Assembly (NCBI GenBank): GCA_023375785.1
Contig: SZWC01000031.1
Location: forward strand, 494,415 to 558,414
DNA: 64,000 nt
Direction: 5' to 3'
From: Penium margaritaceum
Lineage: Eukaryota; Streptophyta; Zygnematophyceae; Desmidiales; Peniaceae
The notes under the pieces were generated by a model. That model was not told the DNA's origin and made no database searches. It saw only the letters and a list, made by a program, of their open reading frames with translations. Shown here piece after piece: positions 11,105 to 22,719 of the stretch. Numbering within the stretch: the stretch's first letter is position 1; each line of letters starts with the position of its first letter. The position numbers were made by a program, and so were the translations under genes.

Positions 11105-12780
11105 AACTCTCCCTTGTACCTCTGTCCATTAGGTGTGAAACATCTCCTCTCTCCAGCAATCTTGGCCTCAGTCTTCATCGGCTGTGTTGACCACACCAAT
11201 GCCTCGGGTACTTGTAGAGTGCAATTTGCAATCAAGCGCCTTTGTCATGCAATCTACAAGCATCTTGTTGGTCTTCACGTATTCCATGTCTACAATCTCC
11301 TTTGTGACCACGTCGCGTGAGTAGTGGTATCTAATGTCGATGTGCTTGGTAGCCGAGAGATGACATCATCTTGTTCCATTTTCATGGCACTCTTGTTGTC
11401 AATACCGACCTGTGTTACTTCGGTCTGTGGCACTTTCATCTCACCAAGAAAACTGAGTAGCCATTGTGTTTCCTTGCATGCTTCTGACAGAGCGATGTAC
11501 TCCGCCTCAGCGGTAGAGAGGGAGAAAATCTTGTTGTGTGCTTTCCCAAGAGATTCCACTACCGTTTAAGAGGTAGACAAGGCCAGAGGTGGACTTTCTG
11601 TCATCGATTCTTCCTCCCTTGTCGGCGTTTATGTAGCACACTAGCCGTAGCGGGTCAGATCCCTCTTGGCATCCAAACTAGAGTTCCATGTGTCATGCCC
11701 TCTACAAATAGCGCATGATGCGCTTGACTACTTACCTATGCTGTGGCCTTGGATTGGCCACAACGCTTCTCATTTGTCCAACAACATAGCAAAAATCAGG
11801 GCGTGCTCCTACCAGGCATACATGACGCTCCCAACAGCAGACTAGTAGGGAATATTCTCCATCTCACACCATTCTGCTTGTGTGTTGGGACTCATGGAGG
11901 AGGATACCTTGATGTCTGTTGTCATGGGTGTGCTCATATGCTTGCAGTCCACCATGTACTAGCACTTGAGGACCTCGATGATGTACTTAGTCTGGTTTAG
12001 CTTGATGGTGCCTGCTACTCGATTGCGATGGACGGATCTCTCGAGATAGATCTCAAGCGGACCCATATCCTTCATCTTGAACCTGTTGCTGAGATCTGTC
12101 TTTTGTTTGTTCTATAGTTCAATTGATGACGAGCAGATGACCAGGTCATCCACATACAGTGCAACCAACACCAAGGCTTGCTCATCCTCTCGCACGTAGA
12201 CACTAGGGTCATTCTAGCAGTGCTTGAAGGTGAGCCCGGCCATGAAGCCATCCATCACTTTTTACCACATCCTTCGAGCCTGTTTCAGCCCGTATAGTGC
12301 TTTGACTAGTTTGCAATCTGTGCCCTTTAGAGCTTTCACTCCCTTGGGCACTTCCACCAGCACTTCTATGTCTAGCTTCTCGTAGAGAAAAGATGTATTG
12401 AAATCCATCTGGTGGACCTCTAGATCTTTTGCAGCAGGAATGCCCAACATAGATCTGATGGAGGCAAAGGTGACAAAAGGCGCAAAGTTTCCTCTTACTC
12501 AAAGCCTGCACGTTGGGAAAACCCCTTCACCACAACTCCTGCCTTCTATTTGTCAATAGTACCATCTTGCTTGAACGTTTTTGCAGTACCCACTTTGACC
12601 CCACCACGTGCGCGTTTGGGGGCCTGTCCACTAGAACCCATGTCTTGTTCTCTTTAGTGGATACCAATTTGCTATCCACTACCTCCTTCCTCTTTTCCGC
12701 ATCATGCATGTTTATAGCCTCTACTACAATTACGGGCTCTTCCTGAACCAAGCATGATGTCCTGAGTCTGGTCCATTCCA
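11105..12780 (-). mobile_element. B3 RT and RNase H remnant
   Basis: On the minus strand the RT runs from about 12740 (VVDSKLVSTKENKTWVLVD) through MDFNTSFLYEKLDIEVLVEV (near 12405) and LYGLKQARRMW (near 12265). The YVDDLVICSSS- and RFKMKDMGPL-type blocks lie near 12130. RNase H follows at about 11290-11700, with LSTAEAEYIALSEACKETQWL (near 11500) and IDNKSAMKMEQDD (near 11380). It is a fossil with several breaks. Confidence 0.85.
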
Positions 12781-14250
12781 CACTCTCAACATCGTATTTG
12801 GGCAGAGCTCTCTTTGGGTGCATTTTACACCAAAGTGCTGGTGGTGGTGCTTCAACGATTAGTTGCTCTTGTTTCTCTTGTGCTGTCAATGATCGCTTGT
12901 TTGAGGAAGAGCCACCAGCCTCAAAGTTTGATTCAGAGGCCTCGGACGACTCAGACTCAGTGTCAAAGTCCGTCGTTGCATGAGCTTGCACAACCTCTCT
13001 CCCTGTAGCACCATCCTTCACTGGCACCATCTGCCAGTTCTCAGGTGCATGATCACTCGACTTAAGCAACACAACCCTGTCTCCTGATTTAGGAGCATGG
13101 ACAAGATATAGCGACTCTCCCTTGCCAAGCATCCTTTCATCAAACTCAACATCTCGGCTCTTGAGTAGCTTTCCAGCCGCTTGGTCCCACGCCTTGTAGG
13201 CCTTGTGTACAGTGTCGTATCCGACCATTACACACTTGCAAGCACGTACATCCAGCTTGCCACTTCCTTCTCCTGCTTGGACCTTTGCCTAGGCAGTACA
13301 TCCAAAGACCCTCAAGTGTGAGGCATCTAGCTTCTTCCCTGACCAAGCCTCTTGTGGTGTCTTGAGTTGTTTCTCTTGCTACTTCTCTCCATGCCTTCCA
13401 AGCACGGCTGCCGTACTGAGATTCTCAAGGTAGCAAGAAGTTCTTGTAGCTTCAGTCCAGAAGCAAGGTGGGAGTTTGGCGTGGAAGAGCATGTTTCATG
13501 TCATGCCAAGGATACTGTGGTTCATCCGCTCGGCAACGCCATTGTTCTAGGGAGTGTAAGGCATAGTGGTCTGGTGGTTGATGTCGTGTTGGTTCAACCA
13601 GCCTTTGCACGCATCGTACTCACCACCACTCTTTGTGTGCAGTACCTTGTCCTTCTTGCTTGTTCACCTCACCACCATGGCGACAAACGCTTGTAGTTTC
13701 TCCTATACATCTCCCTTTGTCTTTAGTAAGTATATCCATATCTTTGTACTACACACATCAATGAAGGTCAGGAAGTACTTGTTGCTGTCGTTTGGAGTGT
13801 GGAATTGTTCTCACACATCAGGGTGAATCAGGTCTAGGATTCCTGCCGCACCTTGCCCATTACGCTCAAAGGGCTTTCTCTTTGCCTTGCGTTGGAGGCA
13901 TGGCTCACACAACTTCTTTCACTTTCCTTTGTCCTTGGCCTTGCATCCCTCTATCCCATGAACCACTTCGTGCTGCTGCATAGCTTGTAGTGTGCTATCA
14001 GCCACATGGCCAAATCGCCTATGCCACAGCTCAACATCTGTGTCTTTGGTGGAGCTGGCCGCCGTGGTGACAGCCTGTGGTGCAATGTCACGCTTTGGAC
14101 ACTTTGACTCTTAAACGGCTGCACATCCCTCATTTTTACTCTCAAGGGGCTTGGTCTGCAGCACTTAGAGCCCATCAACTATTGGGACCTCTGCAACAAG
14201 ACTCTCCTTGGGATATGAGATCTTGATGTCCTTGTTCTTCACGATCACGG
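12781..14250 (-). mobile_element. B3 integrase and linker remnant
   Basis: The minus strand holds a GAG-pre-integrase zone (about 13960-14200) and an integrase core and carboxyl end (about 13140-13940). A long open linker follows (13228 downward) that starts MVGYDTVHKAYKAWDQAAGK and continues with an acidic, serine-rich stretch before RT. The linker ORF of 233 codons is the longest readable part of B3. It is a fossil with several breaks. Confidence 0.85.
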
Positions 14251-15380
14251 ACTCCTCCTATCTGAAGACAACCATCATGTCTTGGTCCATGATGTTGGAC
14301 ATCCACAAGAGGTTTGCCGTAAAAGACGGCATGTAGACAATGTTCTTCAGCTTCAAGTCTTTTTTAACACCATTCACGCTAATATTGGTCAACTTATCTT
14401 CCTTGCCTTGCGTATGTACAATGCTACCGTTCACACACCGGAAGAGACGTTCAGTGTCCCCAGTTGAGATGATTCCATCCGCCTCCCTTGAAGAGTGGTA
14501 GTTTGTGCCAGAATCAAGCACGTAGGCTCCACACTTGATAAGTGTCGCTTCCTTGGTTGCCGGCATGCTCTGAACCATCATGTTCATCAACTCCTTACCT
14601 TTTCCCTTGCCCTCGTTTCTACCACAATGATCTACGTCTTTTTTCTTGGGAGCCCCACACTCCTGTGCCCAATGCCAAGGCTTGCCGAAGTTATGGCACT
14701 TCCAAGGACGCTTTGCACCATTTCCACCGCCATAATTGCCTCTTCCTCCACCGCCATCGGTTCCACTGCCACTCTCACCAGAAGAGGAGTTGCTTCCACG
14801 ACCACTGTACTTTGCAACATAGGCTGAAATTTTAGCCTCACTTACGCTACAACGCATGGCTTTGGTGCACACGTACTCGGACACTGCCTCATACATCAAA
14901 ATCCTCCTCCTTCAAACCGCCAACGACAGTGATCAAAGGACCCTAGCTTTCAGGTAGCGCCATGAGGAGGATCATGGCCTGCATGTTGGTGTCGATTTCC
15001 TAGTTCATTTGGGTCACTTGCTGCAACAGTCCTTCAAACTACAATAGGAAGTCCAGAATTGACTCTCCCTCGCTCACCCTCATTCAAATTAGATTTTGAA
15101 AGATGAAGAGGCAATTTGCAAGAGCTGTTGGTTGGTGTACACGTGCATGCTTCTCATAAGCCTTTGATGCATGTGTAATACCTGGGAGGTGGACATGTTT
15201 TGAGTCATGCACTGATGTCACAAGAATTGCAAGCGCCATGTCATTTTTGACACACCACGTTTCACATCCAACATCTGTTTTTAGAGGTTCAACCTCTTCT
15301 CCAAGGAACATGTTCACGTAGCCAAGCACCCTCATGATTGTCTCAAATTGCCATTTCTAGAAGGGAAAACGTATCCTTGT
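14251..15380 (-). mobile_element. B3 Gag and protease remnant
   Basis: Gag starts near 15380 on the minus strand, with MRVLGYVNMFLGEEVEPL (near 15335) and a CETWCVKNDMALAIL block. A 213-codon piece at 14258-14899 carries a Gly/Ser-rich spacer, a zinc-knuckle stretch CHNFGKPWHWAQEC (near 14680) and the protease motif YVLDSGTNYHSS (near 14520), ending in the VYMPSFTANLL block. The same order is seen in C1, B1 and B2. It is a fossil with few breaks in this part. Confidence 0.88.
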
Positions 15381-15818
15381 GAACTTCGACATCCCACAGT
15401 TGACCTGCTCAAAAGTGAGCGTCGCGGGTGTTGACATACTTCTTCTGTAAGTCTCTGCTTCTTTGCCTTGTTCAGTCACATGTAGGATGATGTAGGCTGA
15501 TGTCTGCTACCAGTTTAGAAGGTGTAGATCTGTTGGTGACCCCTTAGCTATGGATCACTTGCAAACAGAGAAAATTGTACTCTAGCAAAACCAAGGTCAT
15601 TCCTCCAAGGGCAAAGCTTATCATGATTAGGGTCCAAGGGTCGTACCTCCAAGGACAGAGCTTATCCTTGGCCCTTGTTTTCTAAGTGCCAGCACCCTTT
15701 GTTGGATGTGATAAAGCAGATGGAGCAGGTGGAGCTGATGGAGCTAATGGATTTGATGCGTGAAGGAAGACATAGAGGGCAAGAGAGTGCGTAGAATCAT
15801 GCCTTGCAACTAGATAGT
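15381..15818 (-). repeat. B3 leader with hairpins and short tandem repeats
   Basis: No gene lies here; this is the untranslated leader between PBS and Gag. It holds a CTGATGTAGG-type repeat (near 15485-15510), a hairpin CCAAGGA...TCCTTGG (near 15640-15665) with a related repeat upstream, and a run of GGAGCTGAT-like nonamers (15715-15760). All three recur in the leaders of B1, B2 and C1. Confidence 0.7.
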
Positions 15819-15833
15819 GTGGGCCCATAACCC
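15819..15833 (-). other. Half-tRNA primer-binding site of B3
   Basis: The minus strand reads GGGTTATGGGCCCAC two bases after the LTR end. It is identical to that of element A and complementary to the anticodon stem-loop of the plant initiator tRNA-Met (tRNA sequence recalled, not looked up). Confidence 0.87.
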
Positions 15834-15835
15834 TT

Positions 15836-16138
15836 TGTAAACAGGCCTGAGGCAACGGACTTCAAAACAGGCCCGACACAATGGCACTTGCCGTCCGCTC
15901 CTAGTCTTGCAACTAGGAGGAGATTTCACCCTCAATATCACAGTTCCACACTGAGCAGTTCATAGAAATCACTTCCTTCCACTGTGTCCTCAGCACCTAG
16001 ACACTTTTGCGTGAGGAGCTATCTCCTGGGACTTAAACCAACCAATGCTTCTATTGTGTGTGCCCATGGTGAAAACTCCTGTGGGGAGTCTCAAAGGTAA
16101 GAACTGTAATCAATGAGAGGCAAGTGACAGGTTTCTAT
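15836..16138 (-). repeat. B3 5' LTR, first part
   Basis: It starts TGTAAACAGGCC (revcomp of the LTR end) and follows the B pattern to ...GACAGGTTTCTAT. There C1 inserted; the LTR resumes at 22003 with CTTATAGTCCTAGAGCC. The joined length is about 780 bp. Confidence 0.87.
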
Positions 16139-16428
16139 TGTCAACCAGCTTGAGACAGAAAGACTAGAAAACAGGGTTGACACAATAGCACCTACTGTTT
16201 GCTCCTAGCATTTCACCTAGGAGAAGATATCACCCTCAAGATCATGGTTCCACACTAAGTTGTTCCTAGGCAATCACTTGCTAGAAACTGTGTCCACTTA
16301 ACACTTGGTCAATGTGGAACCGGGATTCGGAGCGTGATGTCTTCTCATAGATGAAATGCTAGGAGCGGACGGCAGGTGCTATTGTGTCGGCCCTGTTCTT
16401 CAGTCCGTTTGCCTCAGGCCGGTTGACA
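16139..16428 (+). repeat. C1 5' LTR as an inverted duplicate
   Basis: From 16139 to about 16312 the sequence is the minus-strand copy of a C LTR 3' end (TGTCAACCAGC... inward). From 16313 to 16428 the same LTR end appears on the plus strand, finishing GGCCGGTTGACA just before the PBS. The two arms face each other, sharing blocks such as GAAATGCTAGGAGC. No ordinary U3 start is present. Confidence 0.8.
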
Positions 16429-16430
16429 AA

Positions 16431-16960
16431 CGGTTATGATCCCACACTAACCAGTTGTATAGCACGGTTCGCTCAACTCTGGTACTCTCTCTCCAAGTGC
16501 ACACATGAGCTCCATTAGCTCCATTAGCTCTATCTGCTTCATCAGCCGCAACGACTGAACTTGCACCTAGCACACAGGGACCAAGGATAAGATCTGCCCT
16601 TGGAGGCACGATCCTTTGGTCCCACTCACGACATGTTGTGCCCTTGGAGGCAAGACCCTGGGTGTGGTACTGCAATGTGTCTCCTTTGTTTGCAGGTAAA
16701 CATTGGCCAGAGGGTTATGCAACAGAACTGCACCTTTAAACCGGTAGCAGATATCAGCTAACATCAGCCGACATTGGCCTCAACGTAGCAGAGACGCATA
16801 TTGCGAAAAAGGGAAGCCAAAAGGGCTGGCCCATCATGATAAGTGGGGGCTACCAGAGGGCAGTCCTCAAACAAAATAGGGGCTCCCGCAGGGCAGTGTT
16901 CAATCTCAACAGTAGATATCACAGGTCAGACTACAGGTGTAAGAGGGAGTGCTACCGCAC
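16431..16960 (+). other. C1 PBS (16431-16445) and leader
   Basis: CGGTTATGATCCCAC is the half-tRNA PBS with three differences. The leader then shows the same signs as family B: GAGCTCCATTAGC nonamers (16505-16545), CCAAGGATAAGATCTGCCC hairpin units (16582-16600 and again near 16640), and ATCAGCTAACATCAGCC repeats (16752-16775). Confidence 0.75.
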
Positions 16961-18183
16961 TGCCGCAAGGTCTTCGATCTTTGGGAGAAATCCCGATCTT
17001 TGGGGAAACGGCTTTCCGCTCTAGAGATGGCAGTTTGAATTGGCGATGAAAGTGCGCCGCTTCATCAAGCTACTAAAGGGAGAGGAGCAGGTTCCTACAG
17101 TAGGCTCGTCCAAGCACGAGGCATTGATGGAAAAGAATGATATTGTCATGTCATTCCTCAGCGATGCGATCGCTAAGAAGTATGTTCCCATCATTGCCGG
17201 GTACACGCTGGCTTCCGAAGCTTATGCCAAGCTGAAGCGCATGCACCAATGTACCTCGCTTGGGACCAGATTATTCATCCTTCAACGCCTGATCAACATG
17301 CGTGTGAATGAGGGTAAATCAATCTCCGAATTCCTACAGGAGTTTGAAAAACTCCTTGCCGATAATCGCGAGATGAACTGAGACCTTGATGAAAACATGC
17401 AAGCCATGATCCTCTTCATGGCTGCGGAGAGCTGAAGCCCAATGATCACCGTCATGGGTGGCTGGAAGGAGGATGACCTGACGTACACGGTAGTGTCCGA
17501 GTACGTGCGAAATGAGGCCATGTGCCGTAGTGGAAGTGAGGCTAAATTCTCAGCGCATAGCACACGCTACGTTGGATGTGGGAGCGAAGGGTCAACCTCA
17601 TGTCAGAAAGGCGGCAGTGCAAGTGGTGGTTGCGGAGGCAACAATGGCAACAAGGCTCCCAAGCGACAGGGTAACTGCCACAAGTGCGACAAACCTGGAC
17701 ATTGGGCAAGAGAGTGCAAGTCGCCAAAGAAGGAAGACGGTAGAAGCGGTGGGAAAAAAGGCAGCAAAAATGATGGCAAAGAAGCAACCAGCATGCTGGC
17801 ACTGAGCACGCCTCCGACAAAAGGAGTGGCGCTGCTTTGGCGAGGAGCTTTCAGGCTCGACTCCGGCCCCGATCATCACTCCAGCAATGACGAGACTGGA
17901 TTTGTCTCCTTGGCCCAACCAAGGGGCGGTTCATGTACGCAAACCGTAGCGTTGTGAACGCAAAGGGCATGGGACACAAGCCGGTGAGCATCAGCATCAA
18001 TGGTGCAAAGACAAATCTACAGCTATGTGACATGGTCTACATGCCCTCTTTTGTGGTAAACCTCTTACCCGTGTCAAAAATAATAGACAACGACATGACG
18101 GTGGTGTTCACACAGAAGAAGGCGGTCATCGCCACTAACGAGGACATCAAGGTCCTCTACGCCAACAAATATCTCGTGGCATA
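16961..18183 (+). mobile_element. C1 Gag and protease remnant
   Basis: Gag reads MAMKVRRFIKLLKGEEQVP (17040) through YAKLKRMHQCTSLGTRLFIL and MITVMGGWKEDDLTYTVVSEY (17442). A Gly/Ser/Asn-rich spacer follows, then a zinc knuckle CHKCDKPGHWAREC (about 17677-17718) and Lys-rich tail. The protease-like FRLDSGPDHHSS lies near 17850, and the VYMPSFVVNLLPVSKIIDND block near 18030. Gag binds and packages RNA; protease cuts the polyprotein. It is a fossil with a few breaks. Confidence 0.88.
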
Positions 18184-19640
18184 GGTCCCACAGGTTGACG
18201 GGCTCTACGTATTGCACACACGGTAACAAAGAGCTCGAAAGACGAGGGTCATGCAGGTGCGTTGGAGGCATTGGTCTCCACACCAGCGTAAGAGAGCACA
18301 CCAACAGAAACTCAAAACATATCCTCTGCCGCAAAGGACGAGGACATTGATCTGTAGCATAGACACTTTGGGCACTTTGCAACGAGCATGCTCCAAGTCA
18401 TCGAACAACAACAGGTGCTCCGCGGCATGGATGGTTGAAAGAAGGGTGCGGTTGGGTGTGGCAGCCTGTGTGAACCTTGCCTCCAAGGCAAGACCAAGCG
18501 AACGGGCTTCGAGCGCAACGGTCACCGCGTAAATCAGCCCTTGACCTGATTCACACCAACCAGTGCGGACCCTTTTTCACGGTGTCAAATAGTGGTAGAA
18601 AGGATTTTTTGACATTCATCGACAACCACAGCCGCAAGGTATGGGTCTTCTTCCTCAAAAGAAAGGGAGAGGTCAGACAAAATTTGCATGAGTTTGTCGC
18701 CATGGTGGAGCGGCAGACTGGAAAGAAAGTCAAAGCAATGCGGAGGGATGAGGGTAGAGAGTATGAAGCATGCAAGGGCTGATTGCGGCAACATGGATTC
18801 AACCACCAGTCCATAATGCCTTACACGGTGCAGAGCAATGCTGTTGCCAAACGGATGAATGAGACCATCCTCGGCATGGTGCGTAGCATGCTATTTAATT
18901 CGAAGCTTCCACCCCGGTTCTGGGCGGAAGCGGCACGAACGGCATGCTATCTCGTCAACCTGACTCCTACGGCTGCTCTGCGGACACGTGGGAAAAAAAA
19001 GGGCAAGCAACAGATAATGCCAAGAGACGTTTGGTCAAAGTAGAAGCCGGACGCATCACACCTGAAAGTCTTCGGCTACACCACATGTGCAAAGATCCAA
19101 GCGGGTGAGGTTGCCGGCAAGCTAGATGTAAGAGCCCGAAAGTGCGTTATGGTAGGCTATGAGACGGCCCACAAGACATACCGTTTGTGGGACCTGGCTG
19201 GAAGAAGACTCATCACCAGCGGGGATGTAACATTTGTCGGAAGGAAACCAGGCAAGGAAGAGATGCCAAATCCCACGCAAGCTCCAAAACAGGGAGAGTG
19301 GCTAGTGCTGCTGGAGTCAAGAGATCAAGATCCCAAAATCTGGGAAGTGATGCCGGTGCGACAGGCCGTGAAGAACGATGGTGTGGCAAGGAGAGCGGCT
19401 GCGCAGGTTGACACAGCGGCGCGAGCTCCGACACAGAGTCGGAGACGTCCGAGGCCCGTGAAACCAGTTCGGCGGCCAGTGGCTCTTCAAAAGAAGAAAA
19501 CTTAACTTCAAGGAAGCCAGAAGCACAAGAGCAATGGCATTGTGAAGATCCACTAGCAATGCAACATCGTAGTATATGACAAACAAAGCAAACTCCAAAG
19601 TACGAAAATGACACCAGAAGCTGGACTGGACTGATCTGTT
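18184..19640 (+). mobile_element. C1 integrase and linker remnant
   Basis: The pre-integrase zone (about 18184-18480) leads to the integrase core: LDLIHTNQCGPF (18530), FLTFIDNHSRKVWVFFLKRKG, then KAMRRDEGREYEACKG near 18770. NAVAKRMNETILGMVRSMLF and FWAEAARTACYLVNLTP follow near 18850-18960. The carboxyl part MVGYETAHKTYRLWDLAGRRL (19149) precedes an acidic/basic linker. The layout matches B3. It is a fossil with several breaks. Confidence 0.87.
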
Positions 19641-21217
19641 CTTGTTTGGCTTAGGGAGAGCTGCTCACGGTGGCTGAGGCGCTGGCAAGCCCAGATTTGG
19701 CCAAGTGGAAGGAGGCGGTGGACAGCGAGCCTGCGTCCACTAAAGAAAATAGCACATGGGTGCTGGTGGACAGAGCCGCTAACGCTCACGTGGTGGGCTC
19801 AACGTGGGTGCTCAGGTTGAAGCGGAAGCAAGACGATAACATCGACAAGTACAAGGCAAGGGTCATGGTGAGAGGATTCTCACAGCGCGCAGAGTCTGAG
19901 TACCATTAGACCTTTGCACCGGTCGTCACGTTTGCCTCTGTCAGGTCCCTGTTTGCCGTTGCTGCAGCCAAAGACCTTGAGATCCACCAGATGGATGTGA
20001 AGACAACCTTCCTTTATTGGAAGATCGACAAGGAGGTGCTAATGGAGGTACCCAAAGGTGTCAAAGCACCCAAGAGTAAGGTGTGCAAGCCAGTGAAGGC
20101 GTTGTACGGGCTGCAACAGGCCCCACGGATCTGGTACAAGGAGATGGACAGCTTCATGGCTGAGATCTCTTTCACACATTGCAAGAATAACCCTATGATC
20201 TATGTACAGGAGGAGAAACGTGGCTTGCTCCTTGTGGCGTTGTATGTAGACGATCTTATCATGTTCTTGTCTTCGCAGGAGGCCCTTGCCGACCTCAAGA
20301 AAAATCTTGCCAGCATGTTCAACATGAAGGACATGGGACCTCTCGAGTACTGCCTCGGGATTGTTGTTCACTGCAATCGCAAAGCAGACACCATCGAGCT
20401 CAACCAGACCAAGTATATCATGGACATCTTGAAGTGCTACAACATGAAGGACTGCAACCACGTGAGCAATTCCATGCCCTCGGACTCCAAGCTCACCTCC
20501 TCCATGTCACAGGCGGGAGATGCTAAACATTCCGTACCAGCCCCCCGTTGGGAGCCTCATGTATGGGATGGTAGAAATGCGATCTGGCATTGCTTATCTA
20601 GTCGGCCAGCTGAATGGGTTTGTGGCAAACCGTGGGCCAGAACATTGGCCAGCCATGAAGCAGATTTTTCACTATCTCAAAAAGACTCGGCACATTGGAC
20701 TTTGGTTTGGAGGTCAAGAAGGATCAGCCTTGCTGAGACTGACATGCTACAATGACAGGAGTGGGGAGGGCGGATTGACGACAGGAAGTCCACCTCAGGA
20801 TTTATCTGTCTTCTCAATGGTGGTGCAGTCTCCTGGGCAAGCAGGAAGCAGGAGTAGTTCTTTCTTTCTACTGCTGAGGCGGAATAAATTGTACTCTCCA
20901 AAGTGTGCAAGGAAACACAATGACTTCACAGTTTGATTGATGAGATGAAGGCACCACAAGAGGAAGCAGCAGTCATCAGCATCGACAATGAAAGTGCCAT
21001 CGCTATGGCAGAGGATGACATGATCTCCCGGCGTACAAAGCACATTAACATTTGGTACCACTACTCACGTGACCTTGTTGCCAAGGGTATCGTGGAACTA
21101 GAGCATGTCGCAACCAAGAAAACAATTGCGGACTTCTTGACAAAGCCGCTAGACAGTGACTTGCATGTTGCACGTGCTCGAGGAATTGGCATGGTGGATG
21201 CAAGAGATGAGAACTAA
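19641..21217 (+). mobile_element. C1 RT and RNase H remnant
   Basis: RT begins MAEALASPDLAKWKEAVDS (19670). KYKARVMVRGFSQ, MDVKTTFLYWKIDKEVLMEV (19991), LYGLQQAPRIWYKEMDSF, LLLVALYVDDLIMF and NMKDMGPLEYCLGIVV follow. The 254-codon piece 19991-20755 is the longest open frame of any element here. RNase H and its connection (20520-21217) include IDNESAIAMAEDDMISRRTKHIN and KTIADFLTKPLDSDL. It is a fossil with a few breaks. Confidence 0.9.
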
Positions 21218-21315
21218 AGACCAAGAAAGTTGACGTGCACAAATACAACTTAGAGGTACACGTTCATGCGGGAGAAAACTACCAAACCAGGTGGCCTAAG
21301 GTGCAAGGGAGAGAT
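21218..21315 (+). other. C1 3' untranslated stretch and polypurine tract
   Basis: After the RNase H end there is a short non-coding stretch. The purine run GCAAGGGAGAGAT (21303-21315) lies directly against the 3' LTR and is the plus-strand primer of this family; F1 has the same at 25366-25378. Confidence 0.8.
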
Positions 21316-22002
21316 TGTTGTTCTTCTATGTCCCATGGCCACTGCTTCGACTTCACGGACAGGTTGGGCATGCACTGCTCCCTTGGAGTGAGTCCTCCAA
21401 CCCTTGTTCATGGTGCAATTCCAAGCGAGACACCAGAAGTGTAGCGCAACGAAAGCATGTTAGACTTAGGAATAAGAGGTCTTGAAATCAAGCCTTGATG
21501 TGCGCATGAAGGTTTTTGATCTTCTTGCACATGGGAAGCTTCTTATGCATTTCTTCATGCACGAGGAGAGTGTGTCATTTGGCGGTTAGTGGATCTGCCA
21601 GGTGGCGGACTGTTGAGGTGGTGTGGAGTGAGCACCCCAAAAGTGACACTAGCCACATACCTTAGAAACCAAGCCTAGGACTATATGTAACATGCTCATT
21701 CCTCATTCTAATCACACAATTTGACCTCAGATTCTCCTCAGAGATTTGTCCAACTAAGGACCAATACAAAGAAGAAAGAGGTTGGTCTAAGACCCAGGAG
21801 TTAGTCTTTGACTAGCACCTTGCGCAAAAGTGACAAGTGTTAAGTGAACACAGTTGCTAGCAAGTGATTGCCCAGGAACTGCTCACTGTGCAACCGTGAT
21901 CTTGAGGGTTGTATCTTCTCCTAGCTGAAATGCTAGGAGCGGACGGTAGATGCTATTGTATCGGCCTTGTTTTCTAGTCCGTTTGCCTTAGGCCGGTTCA
22001 CA
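21316..22002 (+). repeat. C1 3' LTR (family C, complete)
   Basis: This 687-bp LTR runs from TGTTGTTCTTC to GGCCGGTTCACA. Its last 170 bases resemble the last part of the B LTR (GCTAGGAGCGGACGG, TCGGCCTTGTTTTCTAGTCCG), while the first half is unrelated. The two families therefore share an R/U5-like end. Confidence 0.88.
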
Positions 22003-22482
22003 CTTATAGTCCTAGAGCCAGCCTCTAGCCTAGGCAAGGAGTGGCTCCTTGGATAAACCACTTTGGGGGAAATCTGGATTGCATCATCCCCTCTGCCTAC
22101 ATGGCGCTCTCCATGACAACCAAGTCGTGCAAGCGACCTGGAGGACGTTGGAATTATCTAAGATGTCTTTTAGAACCTTCTTCTCCCCCTTTTGGTCAAA
22201 AAGAAAATTAGTCACTGGGCCAGGATTTGACCCAGTCACCCCTCGCTCTAGAGACTAACTTGAGTACGTCTAAGCCACAAGGAGTTGTCTTAAGTCATAT
22301 TTCCTGGCTATGCCATCCGCTTTAGACAACGGGGACTTGCTCCGAAGAAGCAGTGAATGCCTTGTCTATCTAGACCAGACTTAAGAGACTTACTCCAAGG
22401 GAGCATGCCTAGTAGTGCATGCCTAGTCTGTCCTGTGCCTGTCCAAATGTCAGCTATGGACAACGAGCATTTCAGGTCAACA
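22003..22482 (-). repeat. B3 5' LTR, second part
   Basis: It resumes CTTATAGTCCTAGAGCCAGC, the exact continuation of the B consensus broken at 16138, and ends TCAGGTCAACA at 22482. With 15836-16138 it completes B3's 5' LTR. Confidence 0.88.
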
Positions 22483-22719
22483 CTGTGTTTGTGTCAATTT
22501 GTTAGTGCATTTGGATCACTTGCTTTTAGCAGTTCTTCAAAATGCAAAAAGAAGTCCAAAATTAACTCTCCCTTACTCACCCTCGTCAAAATCAGTTTTA
22601 GAAGGATGAAGAGGCGATCTGCAATAACATTTGATTGGCATACATGTGCGTACTTTTCAAATCCTTTGATGCATGTGTGATGCCTTGAAGATTCACATCT
22701 TGTGACTCTTGCATTGATG
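22483..22719 (-). mobile_element. B2 Gag, middle part
   Basis: The minus strand reads the Gag block FILLKLILTRVSKGELILDFFLHFEELLKASDPN, which sits just before the MVLPKSWDPLI block found at 10353 on the other side of B3. It ends at 22719, where a solo E LTR begins, flanked by TGATG. It is a fossil with a few breaks. Confidence 0.83.

Larger units (their letters stand above)
16139..22002 (+). mobile_element. C1: copia-type element inside the B3 5' LTR
   Basis: C1 is the innermost and best preserved element. Its parts are an odd 5' LTR (16139-16428), half-tRNA-like PBS (16431-16445), leader, Gag, protease, integrase, RT, RNase H, polypurine tract (21303-21315) and a complete 3' LTR (21316-22002). 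The likely target duplication is TCTAT (16134-16138) and CTTAT (22003-22007), altered in one copy. It keeps many CG dinucleotides and long open pieces (254 codons in RT), so it seems younger than its hosts, but it still has about ten breaks. The gene order and the PSF-VNLLPVSKIIDNDM block group it with family B. Confidence 0.9.
10376..22482 (-). mobile_element. B3: full-length copia-type element inside B2 Gag
   Basis: B3 has all parts of a B element: 3' LTR 10376-11104, polypurine tract at 11105-11120, RNase H/RT, integrase, protease/Gag, leader, half-tRNA PBS 15819-15833, and a 5' LTR at 15836-16138 plus 22003-22482 (split by C1). Without C1 it is about 6.2 kb. Putative target bases (minus strand CACAG and CATAC) are only partly alike. 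Its Pol and Gag are the longest readable in the B family here (ORF pieces of 233 and 213 codons), yet I still count about a dozen breaks. Confidence 0.9.
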
